From the NCBI GenBank assembly GCA_965246915.1, contig CBDFGB010000011.1:62001-126000 (forward strand): a DNA stretch of 64,000 bases. Direction: 5' to 3'. This DNA is from CAVRQM01 sp965246915. GTDB taxonomy: Bacteria; Pseudomonadota; Alphaproteobacteria; Acetobacterales; Acetobacteraceae. The notes beneath the pieces were generated by a model that was not told the DNA's origin, made no database searches, and saw only the letters and a list, made by a program, of their open reading frames with translations. Below, one piece after another: positions 1-8,547 of this stretch. A program made the translations under genes and the position numbers. Within the stretch, counting starts at the first letter, position 1; every line of letters starts with the position of its first letter.

Positions 1-24
1 CGACTGGGGAAAGCAGAGACAACC

Positions 25-801
25 ATGGCTTACAGTCCCGATACGCGTGGCTTTACCGCAGCCCGCGCGGGCGCGCCCGCCGCGGTGCTGGACGCGGGCC
101 TGCGCGCCTACATGCTGCGGGTGTACAACTGGATGGCGTCCGGCCTGGTGCTGACCGGTCTCATCGCGTTTGCCATCGGCAACGTTCCGGCCTTGACCAA
201 CGCCTTCTACCCGCTGACGGAGACGGCGGCCGGCCTGCGGCACGTGCCGGGGCCGCTGGCCTACGTTTCGATGTTCGCGCCGCTGGCCTTCGTGCTGGTG
301 CTGAGCTTCGGCGTCAACCGGCTGTCGACCCGGACGGTGCAGGCGCTGTATTGGGCGTTCTGCGTGGCGATGGGCGCCAGCATCTCGAACATCTTCCTGA
401 TCTACACCGGCACCAGCATCACCCGGGTGTTCTTCATCTCGGCCGGCATGTTCGCCGCGATGAGCCTGTGGGGCTACACGACGAAGAGCGACCTGACCCG
501 GATGGGCAGCTTCCTCATGATGGGCCTGTTCGGCATCATCCTGGCCAGCGTGGTCAACATCTTCATCGGCAGCGCCGCGCTGCAGTTCGCGGTGAGCGTC
601 ATCGGCGTCGTGGTGTTCGTGGGCCTGACCGCGTACGACACGCAGCGGATCAAGTCGGACTACGTGCAGTATGCCTATGCCGAGGGGTCCGAGGTCGCGG
701 CGCGGCGCAGCGTCTATGACGCGCTGCAGCTGCTGTTGAACTTCATCAACATCTTCATGCTTCTGCTGCAGCTCACGGGCAACCGCGGCAGCAGCAACTG
801 A
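25..801 (+). CDS. Bax inhibitor-1/YccA family membrane protein
   Basis: This 258-residue protein is almost entirely hydrophobic, with about seven membrane-spanning stretches starting near residue 30 and a short hydrophilic N-terminus. The late segment around residues 200-215, with a tyrosine-aspartate-threonine-glutamine motif (YDTQ), and the run of hydrophobic residues near the C-terminus are typical of the Bax inhibitor-1/YccA/YbhL family. Members sit in the inner membrane. Some are pH-sensitive calcium leak channels or modulate the FtsH protease; the exact role here cannot be read from sequence. The ATG follows a purine-rich stretch (GGGGAAAG) about 12 bases upstream. It is a single gene followed at once by a strong terminator, so it is probably monocistronic. 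The length is normal for the family. Confidence 0.93.
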   Translation: MAYSPDTRGFTAARAGAPAAVLDAGLRAYMLRVYNWMASGLVLTGLIAFAIGNVPALTNAFYPLTETAAGLRHVPGPLAYVSMFAPLAFVLVLSFGVNRLSTRTVQALYWAFCVAMGASISNIFLIYTGTSITRVFFISAGMFAAMSLWGYTTKSDLTRMGSFLMMGLFGIILASVVNIFIGSAALQFAVSVIGVVVFVGLTAYDTQRIKSDYVQYAYAEGSEVAARRSVYDALQLLLNFINIFMLLLQLTGNRGSSN

Positions 802-826
802 TTTGGTCGGCGCTGGAAGTGGTGGG

Positions 827-853
827 GGCCCCGGTGCGAACCGGGGCCTTTTT
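827..853 (+). terminator. Rho-independent terminator of the Bax inhibitor gene
   Basis: A perfect 9-bp GC-rich stem (827-835 with 840-848) closes a four-base GCGA loop and is followed directly by five T residues (849-853). It lies 26 bases after the stop codon of the plus-strand gene. This is a textbook intrinsic terminator. Confidence 0.92.
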
Positions 854-927
854 CGTGAGAGTCGTCATCACCGGGCACGGCTCGGTGATCCGTCGCGACG
901 GCTCGCGTGCGGCCTGTGCCTCTCGGG

Positions 928-950
928 ATTGCCGGGTCAAGCCCGGCAAT
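928..950. repeat. Extragenic palindrome (REP-like)
   Basis: A perfect 9-bp inverted repeat (ATTGCCGGG at 928-936 and CCCGGCAAT at 942-950) around TCAAG lies in the gap between two convergent genes. Palindromes of this kind, followed by GACGG, recur between genes in many alphaproteobacterial chromosomes. There is no T-run on either side, so it is better read as an extragenic palindromic element than as a terminator. It could still act as an mRNA 3-prime hairpin for the minus-strand operon that ends at 984. Confidence 0.6.
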
Positions 951-983
951 GACGGTTTTGGGGTGCGCGCTTGGGCGTGGCGA

Positions 984-2855
984 CTAAACGCGAAACCCCA
1001 CGCGGCATCGCGCTACCGAATATGCGCCGAGTCGGACGGTCTCGTGGCAACGTTCGTGACGCGCGCCCTCGTGATCCAGCCGGAGCATCTCCGCACCACG
1101 AAACGACGCCGGCAGGCGGACCATCCTCGACTCCGGCGTCAGGTTGGCCAGCCACAACTCCCGCCAGTCCGGCTGGACCGCCAGCAACGCGAGCACATCG
1201 CGTTCGCAGGACGCGGGTGCCGCATGGACCGTGGCGCCGCGAAGCGCCGCGCATCCCTGGATGACGGTGAGCACCGGGAACGCGCCGTCGCCATCGACAA
1301 TGCCGAATGGCCCGACCGGCGCGGAGACGGCGACCCGCGCCGCGCCGCCGGCGGCGAAACGGGCGATGTAGCCCAGCGTCCAGGCGGCGTTGAACTGATC
1401 GCGCTGCCGCGGATCCGCGCCGCTCATCGGCTGGCGGATGCCGCGCGCGTTGTCGAGCGGGGCCGCGCCATAGGGATTGTCGCGAAAGCCGATGGCGCTC
1501 GGCCCCACCGCGAACGGTTTTTCGCCTGCGATCGCGCGGACGGACGCGATCACTGCGGGCAGCGCCTCCAGCGATTCCATGACGGAGAGATCGTCGGCCG
1601 CATGGACGATCGGCGAGGTCGAGAACGTGAGAAAGTCCAGCAGCGCCGGATCGGGCCGCTTGCGGTTCAGCTCGGTGAAATAGGCGAGCGTGCCGCCGCC
1701 GAGGGGCACACCGGGGAAGGCGGCGCGTGCCGCCCGATACAACTCGGCAAGCGGCGCGCAGTCGGGCCAGGGCTGTCCGGGCGTGACGCTCTTGAGGTCG
1801 GGCGCGGGCGAGACGGTCACAGCACGCGGCGTGAGGCCGGCCTGCCGCGCGGCGTCGGCCGTGCCTTGCAGTTCAGCGGCATAGGCGTCGATGGAATGCA
1901 CGACGACCTGCAGCTCGATCTCGGCTTCGCAGGCGGCCGCGAGGCTACGAAACGCAAGCAGATCGGCCGCCTCGTGCCCCTGACCGGGATCGAAGCGGCA
2001 GACCAGGACTGGAACGCCGGACGTGGCCAGCAGTTTCGCGTGCGGCAGCGCCGCCCGCGCCTCCCGTGGCGTGCAGCCCAGCGCGATGGTCGGCATCGGG
2101 CCGATCGCCTCGCCTTGCGCAATGTCGATCGGTTCGGCGGTGGCGGACCGGGGGGGAGAGGGCGCGGGGCCGGCGACCGACAGGGTTACGCTCTGTTCGG
2201 TTTGGCTGCCGGCTTGCAGGGTGTAGGGCCATGGGCGGGAGAGCGGGCGGACATAGGTCTTGAACGAGGCGTCGGTCCAGTTGCGCTGGTCCTCCATCTC
2301 GAACACGTCGCCGTCCATGCGGCATGTGACGACCAGGCCGGCCGCCGGTTCGTGCGTCAGCGCGCGCAAGTTCAGCATGGGCTGCACAGGGTCGATAAGC
2401 ACGGGGAACGCGCCGTCGACCATGCGCCCGTCGGCATGCTCGATCCGCACCGGAAGTCCGGCGACGCTTGCCGCATGCAGGACGACGAAGCCGGCACGCG
2501 CCGTCTCGAAATCCGTCCGCGCCTCGATCGCGCACGCGAACCGCAGCGTGCCGTCTCCCGAGCCCGCGATGCGCGCGGTGTAGTCGAGCGCGGCGTCCGT
2601 GTCCCGGACAGTCGCGCGGTAGGTCACGGTGAACGAGTCCGGCGATTCGTCGATCGTGAGATCGGCAAGGCTCGGCGCGAACGTGGCCCAGGTCCTGCTG
2701 CGGATCAGGAACGAGATGGCGCGGATGATCTCGACCCCGCCGACCCGGATGTCTCGCAGATTGCCGCCATCGAGTGCCGCGGACAGGGGGCCGGCGGTCA
2801 GGCGGCGCGATGGCGCGACGGCCTCCTCCGTGCCGTAGAGCAGCCTCGCGTTCAT
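984..2855 (-). CDS. apnL: D-apionate lactonase-like protein (ApnL family)
   Basis: This 623-residue protein matches my memory of the D-apionate lactonase family (ApnL), which hydrolyses D-apionolactone in D-apiose breakdown. Family-typical features are the start with an LLYGTE block, the LDGGNLR stretch near residue 28, and a strongly conserved block around residues 185-207 (EMEDQRNW, then a KTYVRPL). The N-terminal part is a beta-rich domain and the second half, from about residue 240, looks like a TIM-barrel region. No signal peptide is visible, so it is cytosolic. Its ATG overlaps the stop of the upstream permease gene by four bases (ATGA), so it is co-translated with an RbsABC-type importer. 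This suggests the importer brings in apiose or a related branched sugar. The family assignment is from recall, not a search; other lactone substrates are possible. Confidence 0.72.
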   Translation of the reverse strand: MNARLLYGTEEAVAPSRRLTAGPLSAALDGGNLRDIRVGGVEIIRAISFLIRSRTWATFAPSLADLTIDESPDSFTVTYRATVRDTDAALDYTARIAGSGDGTLRFACAIEARTDFETARAGFVVLHAASVAGLPVRIEHADGRMVDGAFPVLIDPVQPMLNLRALTHEPAAGLVVTCRMDGDVFEMEDQRNWTDASFKTYVRPLSRPWPYTLQAGSQTEQSVTLSVAGPAPSPPRSATAEPIDIAQGEAIGPMPTIALGCTPREARAALPHAKLLATSGVPVLVCRFDPGQGHEAADLLAFRSLAAACEAEIELQVVVHSIDAYAAELQGTADAARQAGLTPRAVTVSPAPDLKSVTPGQPWPDCAPLAELYRAARAAFPGVPLGGGTLAYFTELNRKRPDPALLDFLTFSTSPIVHAADDLSVMESLEALPAVIASVRAIAGEKPFAVGPSAIGFRDNPYGAAPLDNARGIRQPMSGADPRQRDQFNAAWTLGYIARFAAGGAARVAVSAPVGPFGIVDGDGAFPVLTVIQGCAALRGATVHAAPASCERDVLALLAVQPDWRELWLANLTPESRMVRLPASFRGAEMLRLDHEGARHERCHETVRLGAYSVARCRVGFRV

Positions 2856-3832
2856 GCGCGCTCCACCCGGATCTGTCGTCGCTCCAGCCGCTCCAGCATC
2901 GAGGTGCGGGTGCTGTCGACGAAAACCGCGAGGAAGATGATGAAACTGATCACCAGCGGATAAATATACGGGTTCGCGTTGGTCATCACGAGGCCGTTCT
3001 CGACGGTCTGGATGAGCACCGCCCCGAACACTGTGCCGACCACGCCGCCGCGTCCGCCGAACAGGCTGGTGCCGCCCAGCACGGCCGCGGCGATCACCGC
3101 GAATTCCTTCTGATAGCCGAAGGTCGACGAGGCGACCGCGACCTGGCTCGCGGACACGAGGCCGCCCGCCGCGGCACAGACGCCGCAGACGCAGTAGACG
3201 CTGAACAGGATGCGCCGCACGTCGATCCCGGCTTTCGCTGCCGCCTCGGGATCCGCGCCGACCGCATAGATCTGCCGCCCGAACGGCGTCTCGCGCAACG
3301 TGATGTAGGCGCAGACGAACACGATGGCGAACGCCCAGAGCGCCGACGGCACGCCGAGATAGGCGCCGCGGCCGAGCACCAGAACGGGATCGCCCAATGG
3401 AATGAGCTTGTTGCCAGTCATCGACAGTGCGAGCCCGCGGCCGATGAACAGGGTGGCGAGCGTCACGATGAAGGCGGGCACGCGCAGCCGCGTGATGAAC
3501 GCGGCGTTGACCGCGCCGAAGACCAGACCGATTAAGATCACAATAGGAAACGACAACGACAACGGCAGGCCTGTCAGGAACAGGCCGAGGATCGCGGCAC
3601 CCACATACATGTTGGCGCCGACCGACAGATCGATGCCGCCGACCAGCAGGACGAATGTCATGCCGATCGCGATGATGCCGATATGGGCGGCCTGGATCAT
3701 GATGTTGACGAAATTCTCGGGGGCCAGGAACCGTCCCGACAGACCCGTGAACACCGCCAACACTGCTGCGAACAGCAGCACGGGCGCGCCGCGCAGCAGC
3801 ATCAGCGTGACGCGTCGACGTGATCCGGTCAT
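2852..3832 (-). CDS. Sugar ABC transporter permease (RbsC type), importer A
   Basis: An inner-membrane permease of the ribose/xylose/arabinose ABC family (BPD_transp_2 fold) with many hydrophobic helices and the family marker GGIDLSVGA near the first third. The chosen start (MTGSRRR) is 13 bases after the stop of the ATPase gene; a longer upstream reading would run into the ATPase and has an arginine-rich composition typical of a shadow frame. It is one of two permeases in importer A, flanking the ATPase, and the pair probably forms a heterodimeric channel. It overlaps the lactonase gene by four bases. The substrate is not visible in the permease itself; context favours a sugar or sugar lactone precursor for the ApnL-like enzyme. 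Confidence 0.92.
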   Translation of the reverse strand: MTGSRRRVTLMLLRGAPVLLFAAVLAVFTGLSGRFLAPENFVNIMIQAAHIGIIAIGMTFVLLVGGIDLSVGANMYVGAAILGLFLTGLPLSLSFPIVILIGLVFGAVNAAFITRLRVPAFIVTLATLFIGRGLALSMTGNKLIPLGDPVLVLGRGAYLGVPSALWAFAIVFVCAYITLRETPFGRQIYAVGADPEAAAKAGIDVRRILFSVYCVCGVCAAAGGLVSASQVAVASSTFGYQKEFAVIAAAVLGGTSLFGGRGGVVGTVFGAVLIQTVENGLVMTNANPYIYPLVISFIIFLAVFVDSTRTSMLERLERRQIRVERA

Positions 3833-3845
3833 GCCCCCGTTCCTA

Positions 3846-5387
3846 TCAACCTTCCACCGCCGTGATGCCCTGGCCCATGGCGAGGCGCAGGATGTCCTCG
3901 CGCACAAAAGCCTCGCGCGCCACGGTGCCGCGGATCTCGCCATGCGCCATGACCATGATCCGGTCGCACATGCCGATCAGCTCCTCGATCTCCGACGAGA
4001 TGAAAAGTACGCCCGCGCCGCCGGCCGCCATCTCGTCGATGATGCGGTAAACCTCGTGCTTGGCGCCGACATCGATGCCGCGCGTCGGCTCGTCCAGGAT
4101 AAAGACGACCGGGTGGCGTAGCAGCCATTTGCCGATCACCACCTTCTGTTGATTGCCGCCCGAGAGATTTTTGACGAGCGTCCGCTCCAGGTCCGCCCCG
4201 GCAATGCGCATCGAGGCACCGGTGGCGCGCACGTCTCCCTGCAGCCGTGCGCGGGCGATCAAATGCGGCCATGGGCGGGCGTAAGCCAGCAATGAGGGCA
4301 ATGCCATGTTGGCGAGGATCGGCGCTTCCATCATCAGCCCTTCGGCGCGCCGGTCCTCGGTCAGAAACGCCATGCCGCGATCCATGCAGGTGGCTGGAGA
4401 GGGATTCGTGAGCACCGTGCCCTCGATCTGGATCTCGCCGTTTTCAAACGGGTCGAGTCCGAATAGGATCCGCGCGAGTTCGGACCGCCCCGCGCCCATC
4501 AGGCCGGACACCCCCAGAACCTCGCCCCGGTGAAGATCGAATCCGATGTCGCGGATCGTGCCGCGTTGCGTGAGGCCGCGCACTTTCAGCACCGGATGGT
4601 TCGTGGAGGGGGCGGTTCGAGGTGGAAACAACTGGTCCATTGCGCGGCCGACCATCCGGGCGATCATGCCGTCGATGGTCATCTCGGCCCTCGGAGCCGC
4701 GCCCACCACATGGCCATCGCGCAGCACGACGATGTCGTCGCACACCGCCATCACGTCGCTCAGGATGTGGCTGATGTAGATGACGCCGATCCCCTGGCCT
4801 CGCAGGCGGGCGATGATCGCGAACAGCCGCTCGGTCTCGCGTGTGGTCAGCGACGTCGTCGGCTCGTCGAAAATCACCACGCGCGCCTCGTCGCGGATCG
4901 CCTTGGCGATCTCCACCAACTGCCGCTCGCCCTGCGACAGGCGGCTGACCGGGGTCGCGGGGTTTACGTCCAGATCGACGGCGGCGAGCAATTCCCGCGC
5001 CCGCGTCCGCATCGTTTGGCGATCGATGAAATTGCCGCCCCACGCGCGGCGCGGGAAGTCGACGATGAACAGGTTCTCGGCGACGCTGAGGTTGCGGAAC
5101 AGGTTTAATTCCTGATGGATGAAAGCGATGCCGCGCGCCTTCGCATCCCGCGGGTTGCGTGGGTGGTAGGGCGCGCCGGCGAGCGTGATTCGGCCGGCAT
5201 CCATCTGATGCACGCCGCCGAGGATGTTCATGGTTGTGGATTTGCCGGACCCGTTCTCGCCCACCAGCCCGAGCACGTGGCCGGGATCGAGCGCAAAGCC
5301 GACATCGTGCAGCACCTGCACGCCAAAGAAGCTCTTGCACACGCCGCGCATCTCGAGCAGCGGCGGTCGTGCTGCGTTCCCGTCCAT
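3846..5387 (-). CDS. Sugar ABC transporter ATP-binding protein (RbsA/XylG type), importer A
   Basis: A 513-residue protein with two nucleotide-binding domains in tandem, the length and architecture of RbsA/XylG/MglA. The first domain has Walker A GENGSGKST near residue 42, a LSQGERQ signature and Walker B with DEPTTSL. The second has the usual degenerate Walker A (GLMGAGRSE), a full LSGGNQQK signature and DEPTRGIDVG. It energises the import of a monosaccharide through the two flanking permeases (2852-3832 and 5393-6430) with the binding protein at 6456-7460. The downstream permease gene starts 13 bases after its stop and the upstream permease ends 5 bases before its start, so the genes form one operon. 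Confidence 0.95.
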   Translation of the reverse strand: MDGNAARPPLLEMRGVCKSFFGVQVLHDVGFALDPGHVLGLVGENGSGKSTTMNILGGVHQMDAGRITLAGAPYHPRNPRDAKARGIAFIHQELNLFRNLSVAENLFIVDFPRRAWGGNFIDRQTMRTRARELLAAVDLDVNPATPVSRLSQGERQLVEIAKAIRDEARVVIFDEPTTSLTTRETERLFAIIARLRGQGIGVIYISHILSDVMAVCDDIVVLRDGHVVGAAPRAEMTIDGMIARMVGRAMDQLFPPRTAPSTNHPVLKVRGLTQRGTIRDIGFDLHRGEVLGVSGLMGAGRSELARILFGLDPFENGEIQIEGTVLTNPSPATCMDRGMAFLTEDRRAEGLMMEAPILANMALPSLLAYARPWPHLIARARLQGDVRATGASMRIAGADLERTLVKNLSGGNQQKVVIGKWLLRHPVVFILDEPTRGIDVGAKHEVYRIIDEMAAGGAGVLFISSEIEELIGMCDRIMVMAHGEIRGTVAREAFVREDILRLAMGQGITAVEG

Positions 5388-5392
5388 CGCCG

Positions 5393-6430
5393 TCAGTTCC
5401 GCAGCAGCAGGCGGCGGCGCAGTGCATCGAGCACCGCGGCGAGCAGGATCACGCCGCCCTTGATGGCAAACACCGAGGCGAGATCGAGGCCCAGCAATTC
5501 AAGACCCTTGTCGATCACCGCCAGGAAGGCGACGCCGTGCAGCGTTTGAATCACGCTACCTTTGCCACCGAACAGACTGACGCCGCCGATCACCGCGGCC
5601 CCGATGACGTCCAGAAGGATGCGCTGCCCCATCACGGGCGAGCCGGTTTCGAGGCGGCCCGTGTAGAGGATGGAGGCGGTCGAGGCGCACAGGCCGGAGA
5701 TCACGAAAGCGATCAGAATGACGCGGCGCACCGGCACGCCGGAGACGGCGGCCGCACGCGGATTCAGTCCGATCGCGTAAAGCCACGCTCCGAGGACGGT
5801 GCGGGTGAGCACGAGATGCGCGAGCCCCATCACCGCCAATGCCACCGCGAGCGAGACTGGAACGCCGCCCAGCCTCGCCTGACCGATCGCGATGAAGCCG
5901 GACGGGAGGTCGCCGATGCTGCTGCCGTCGTCGGTGCTGACTGCCGTATACCAGAGCGCGGCACCGCCGCAGAACATCGTGGTCGTCAGCGTCACGATGA
6001 AGGCAGGCATGCCGAAGCGACTGGTGCAGAGGCCGTTGAACGCGCCGACCAGCCCGCCCACCGCAACGAAGGCCGCGAGCGCGGCCGGGACAGCCAGCGG
6101 GCCGGATACCAACCCGCCCTCGCCGGTCATAACGGACGCGCCGATGACGCTGGCGAGCGCGATCACCGACGGCGCTGACAGATCGATGCCCGCGACAATC
6201 AGCACGAAGGTCTGCCCGACCGCCACGACCAGGAGCGGCATCATGGCGGCCAGGATATCGAGCAGGGTGTCTCGGTCCGCCATCTCCGGGACGAACGGCA
6301 GTAACGCCATGAAGTAGAGAACCGTGACGGCCGGCACCAGATAGTCGGATAGCAGCAGCCGCCGCCACACGTCGCGGCCTCGCGACGCCACCGGCGCGCG
6401 AAGTGCCACGGCACTGTGCTGCACGTCCAT
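5393..6430 (-). CDS. Sugar ABC transporter permease (RbsC type), importer A
   Basis: The second permease of importer A, about 345 residues, with eight or more hydrophobic segments and the family marker VAGIDLSAPS. The start is taken at MDVQHS; the open frame extends further upstream but there overlaps the binding-protein gene and has shadow-like composition. Its C-terminal half carries the GAAVIGGVSLFGGKG stretch typical of RbsC-like permeases. Together with the 2852-3832 permease it makes a two-permease system, unlike the single homodimeric RbsC of the classic ribose transporter. It lies between the binding-protein gene and the ATPase gene on the same strand. Confidence 0.92.
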   Translation of the reverse strand: MDVQHSAVALRAPVASRGRDVWRRLLLSDYLVPAVTVLYFMALLPFVPEMADRDTLLDILAAMMPLLVVAVGQTFVLIVAGIDLSAPSVIALASVIGASVMTGEGGLVSGPLAVPAALAAFVAVGGLVGAFNGLCTSRFGMPAFIVTLTTTMFCGGAALWYTAVSTDDGSSIGDLPSGFIAIGQARLGGVPVSLAVALAVMGLAHLVLTRTVLGAWLYAIGLNPRAAAVSGVPVRRVILIAFVISGLCASTASILYTGRLETGSPVMGQRILLDVIGAAVIGGVSLFGGKGSVIQTLHGVAFLAVIDKGLELLGLDLASVFAIKGGVILLAAVLDALRRRLLLRN

Positions 6431-6455
6431 TAAGCCCGCCGGCCGTCGAGCATCA

Positions 6456-7460
6456 TCAGCCTTTTTGCGTCCGCTTCCAGACGACGTAACCCCACATCTC
6501 GTCGCGCTTGGCCTCGAGATTGCCCTGGGTGATGACGAAGCCGGGATCGAGGAGGAGTTTCTCGGGCTTCTTGCCGGCCCACAAATCCTCGAACGCGCCG
6601 AAGGCCATGTCGACTTCCAGGAACAGGTTCTGCACGCCGCACGCGTCAAGGTAGCCGCTCTGCAGCCGCTCGTAGGCGCCTTGGTCGCCGTCGAACCCGG
6701 CGAACAGGACGTGTCCCGGCTCGCCGCGCTTGTGCCATTTTCCTGCGGTCTTCAGCACCTGTTCGATCTGTGGGTGCATGAAGTCCGAGGACGTGACCAG
6801 GAAGTTGATGTCCGGCGTCGCCTGCAGCGCGTTGGTCAACCCCGCGAACGCCTTGTCGGCGTTCCATTCGGTCGAGACGCGGGCCACGACCTCGATGATG
6901 TCCTTGTGCTTGTCGACGGCGTCGAAGAAGCCGTCGCGGCGCTGAATGGCGTTCACGTCCCCCAGGTCGCCGATCATGATGCAGGCTTTGTATTTGCCGC
7001 CCAGTCGCTGCGCCTCGGTGACCAGGAAATCCACCGTCTCGCGCATGATTTTGCGGTTGTCGGCCTGAATCGCCACGGAATACGCGTCGCTCTTGGCCGG
7101 CGGGCGGTTGAAATGGACCATCGGGATATTGGCTTTGTTGGCGGCCCGGATCGCCGGAATCACCGCCTTCGAGTCGGTCTGGATGATCAAGATGCCATCG
7201 ACCTTGCGGGCGATCATTGCCTTGACCTGTTCCAACTGCTTGTTGTCGTCGAAGTTGGAGATGTTCTCGAGCGTGGTCCAGCCCTTCGCTTTGCCCTTCG
7301 CGCGCATGATCTCAAGCCCCTCGACCCAGAAGGGCGATACGAGGCTGTCGAACAACAAGGCGACGGTCTTGCCGCCCTCCGCTTTCGCGAAGATTGGAAG
7401 GCCAACCGTTCCCGCAGCCAGAAGGCTGCCGATCGTGAAGTCGCGTCGGTTCATGTTCAT
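6456..7460 (-). CDS. Sugar ABC transporter periplasmic substrate-binding protein, importer A
   Basis: A 334-residue periplasmic-binding-protein-like domain (ribose/galactose type I fold, Peripla_BP_4). The N-terminus contains NRRDFTIGSLLAAG, a twin-arginine-like export signal followed by a hydrophobic stretch, with cleavage probably near residue 27. After that come the characteristic first strand (KTVALLFDSL), the DNKQLEQVKAMIARKVDGIL helix-strand unit and a late FDGDQGAYERLQSG segment. It captures the sugar outside the membrane and delivers it to the importer A permeases directly downstream. The start ATG follows an AACGACATG context and the gene is 27 bases downstream of the dehydrogenase gene, so it belongs to the same long transcript. 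Confidence 0.93.
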   Translation of the reverse strand: MNMNRRDFTIGSLLAAGTVGLPIFAKAEGGKTVALLFDSLVSPFWVEGLEIMRAKGKAKGWTTLENISNFDDNKQLEQVKAMIARKVDGILIIQTDSKAVIPAIRAANKANIPMVHFNRPPAKSDAYSVAIQADNRKIMRETVDFLVTEAQRLGGKYKACIMIGDLGDVNAIQRRDGFFDAVDKHKDIIEVVARVSTEWNADKAFAGLTNALQATPDINFLVTSSDFMHPQIEQVLKTAGKWHKRGEPGHVLFAGFDGDQGAYERLQSGYLDACGVQNLFLEVDMAFGAFEDLWAGKKPEKLLLDPGFVITQGNLEAKRDEMWGYVVWKRTQKG

Positions 7461-7487
7461 GTCGTTCGCTCCGGTTTTTGATTGAGG

Positions 7488-8510
7488 TTAGTTCGGCTGC
7501 CGTTCCCGCCAGCGGGGATGCAGCAGAACGTCGCGGTTCAGCAGCCCTTCGGGCGCGTCCCCCCGCATCACGTCGAGCACCGACCGCACCGCTGACGCAC
7601 CGATGCCGGCGAAACACTGATCTGTCCAGCCAAGCGCATGCGGCGCCAAGATGACGTTGTCTAGCGTGAGCAGCGGATCGGCCATGTCAGGTGGCTCCGT
7701 CTCCTGCACGTCGAGGCCGGCGCCGGCGATTCGTCGCATCCGCAACGCGTCGACCAGTGCGGCCTGATCGACGATCGGCCCGCGCGCGGTGTTGATGAGG
7801 AAAGCGTCGGGCTTCATTGAGGCGAGGCGATCCGCGTCGACCAGGTGATGCGTCTGCGGGCTCAGCGGACAGTTGATCGCGACAAAGTCACCTTCTCGAA
7901 ACACCATGTCGAGATCGACCAGTTCGATACCGAGCTCGGCGGCGACCGCGGCGTCGCCGAACGGATCATGGGCGATGAAGCGCATGTCTAGGGGTTTGGC
8001 CATGCGAAACATCTCCGCACCAATATTGCCGATGCCGACCGAGGAGAGGGTTCTACCGACCAGGCCCACGCCCATATGCGCGCTGCGTTCGGCGTAGCCC
8101 GCCGCGCCCCGGCGCGTCAGCCCGTCCTTGACGATCAGCCTGCCGGCCAGCGCCAGCATAAGGGTCAGGATTGCCACCGCCATTGGGCGGCGCACGCCCG
8201 ATGGCGTGATCGACACCGCGATGCCCGCCTCGGTACACGCCGCCACGTCGACCGTGTCGTAACCGACCCCGAACCGCGCAACCAGCTGAAGGCGGCCGGC
8301 GACAGCGCTGCTGCGCGAAAAGCGCCGTCCGAGCAGGATCAGCGCGTCGAAATTCTCCGCCACAGAGGGCGGCGCGGATCCACCAAGGTCAACATACTCC
8401 ATGTGCACGTCAGCGTTCTCGCTGAGCGGCGCGAGGTCGAACGCCGGATAAGCCGGAGAGCCGTCGGCTTTGCGAAAGTCGCTGTCGATCGCGACGCGGA
8501 AAGAGCTCAT
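7488..8510 (-). CDS. D-2-hydroxyacid dehydrogenase, NAD-binding
   Basis: A 340-residue member of the D-isomer-specific 2-hydroxyacid dehydrogenase family. The Rossmann motif GIGNIG is at about residues 159-164, and the catalytic triad is visible as Arg in NTARG (about 243), Glu in QETEPP (about 270) and His in LAPHALG (about 291). It probably oxidises or reduces a 2-hydroxy/2-keto sugar acid with NAD(P). The start at MSSFRV was chosen because the longer frame overlaps the upstream permease and reads as a shadow. It sits between two importer gene sets, fitting a role in the catabolism of an imported sugar acid. The exact substrate is unknown. Confidence 0.9.
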   Translation of the reverse strand: MSSFRVAIDSDFRKADGSPAYPAFDLAPLSENADVHMEYVDLGGSAPPSVAENFDALILLGRRFSRSSAVAGRLQLVARFGVGYDTVDVAACTEAGIAVSITPSGVRRPMAVAILTLMLALAGRLIVKDGLTRRGAAGYAERSAHMGVGLVGRTLSSVGIGNIGAEMFRMAKPLDMRFIAHDPFGDAAVAAELGIELVDLDMVFREGDFVAINCPLSPQTHHLVDADRLASMKPDAFLINTARGPIVDQAALVDALRMRRIAGAGLDVQETEPPDMADPLLTLDNVILAPHALGWTDQCFAGIGASAVRSVLDVMRGDAPEGLLNRDVLLHPRWRERQPN

Positions 8511-8547
8511 CGTGGCAAGTCTCCGTTCGTCTGGGGTCGCGGCGGCA

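Noticed and set aside
819..2963. Long plus-strand open frame of 714 codons opposite the lactonase gene
   Set aside because: Its composition (arginine, histidine, aspartate rich, no domain pattern) is that of an antisense shadow in high-GC DNA; the minus-strand frame has a recognisable family.
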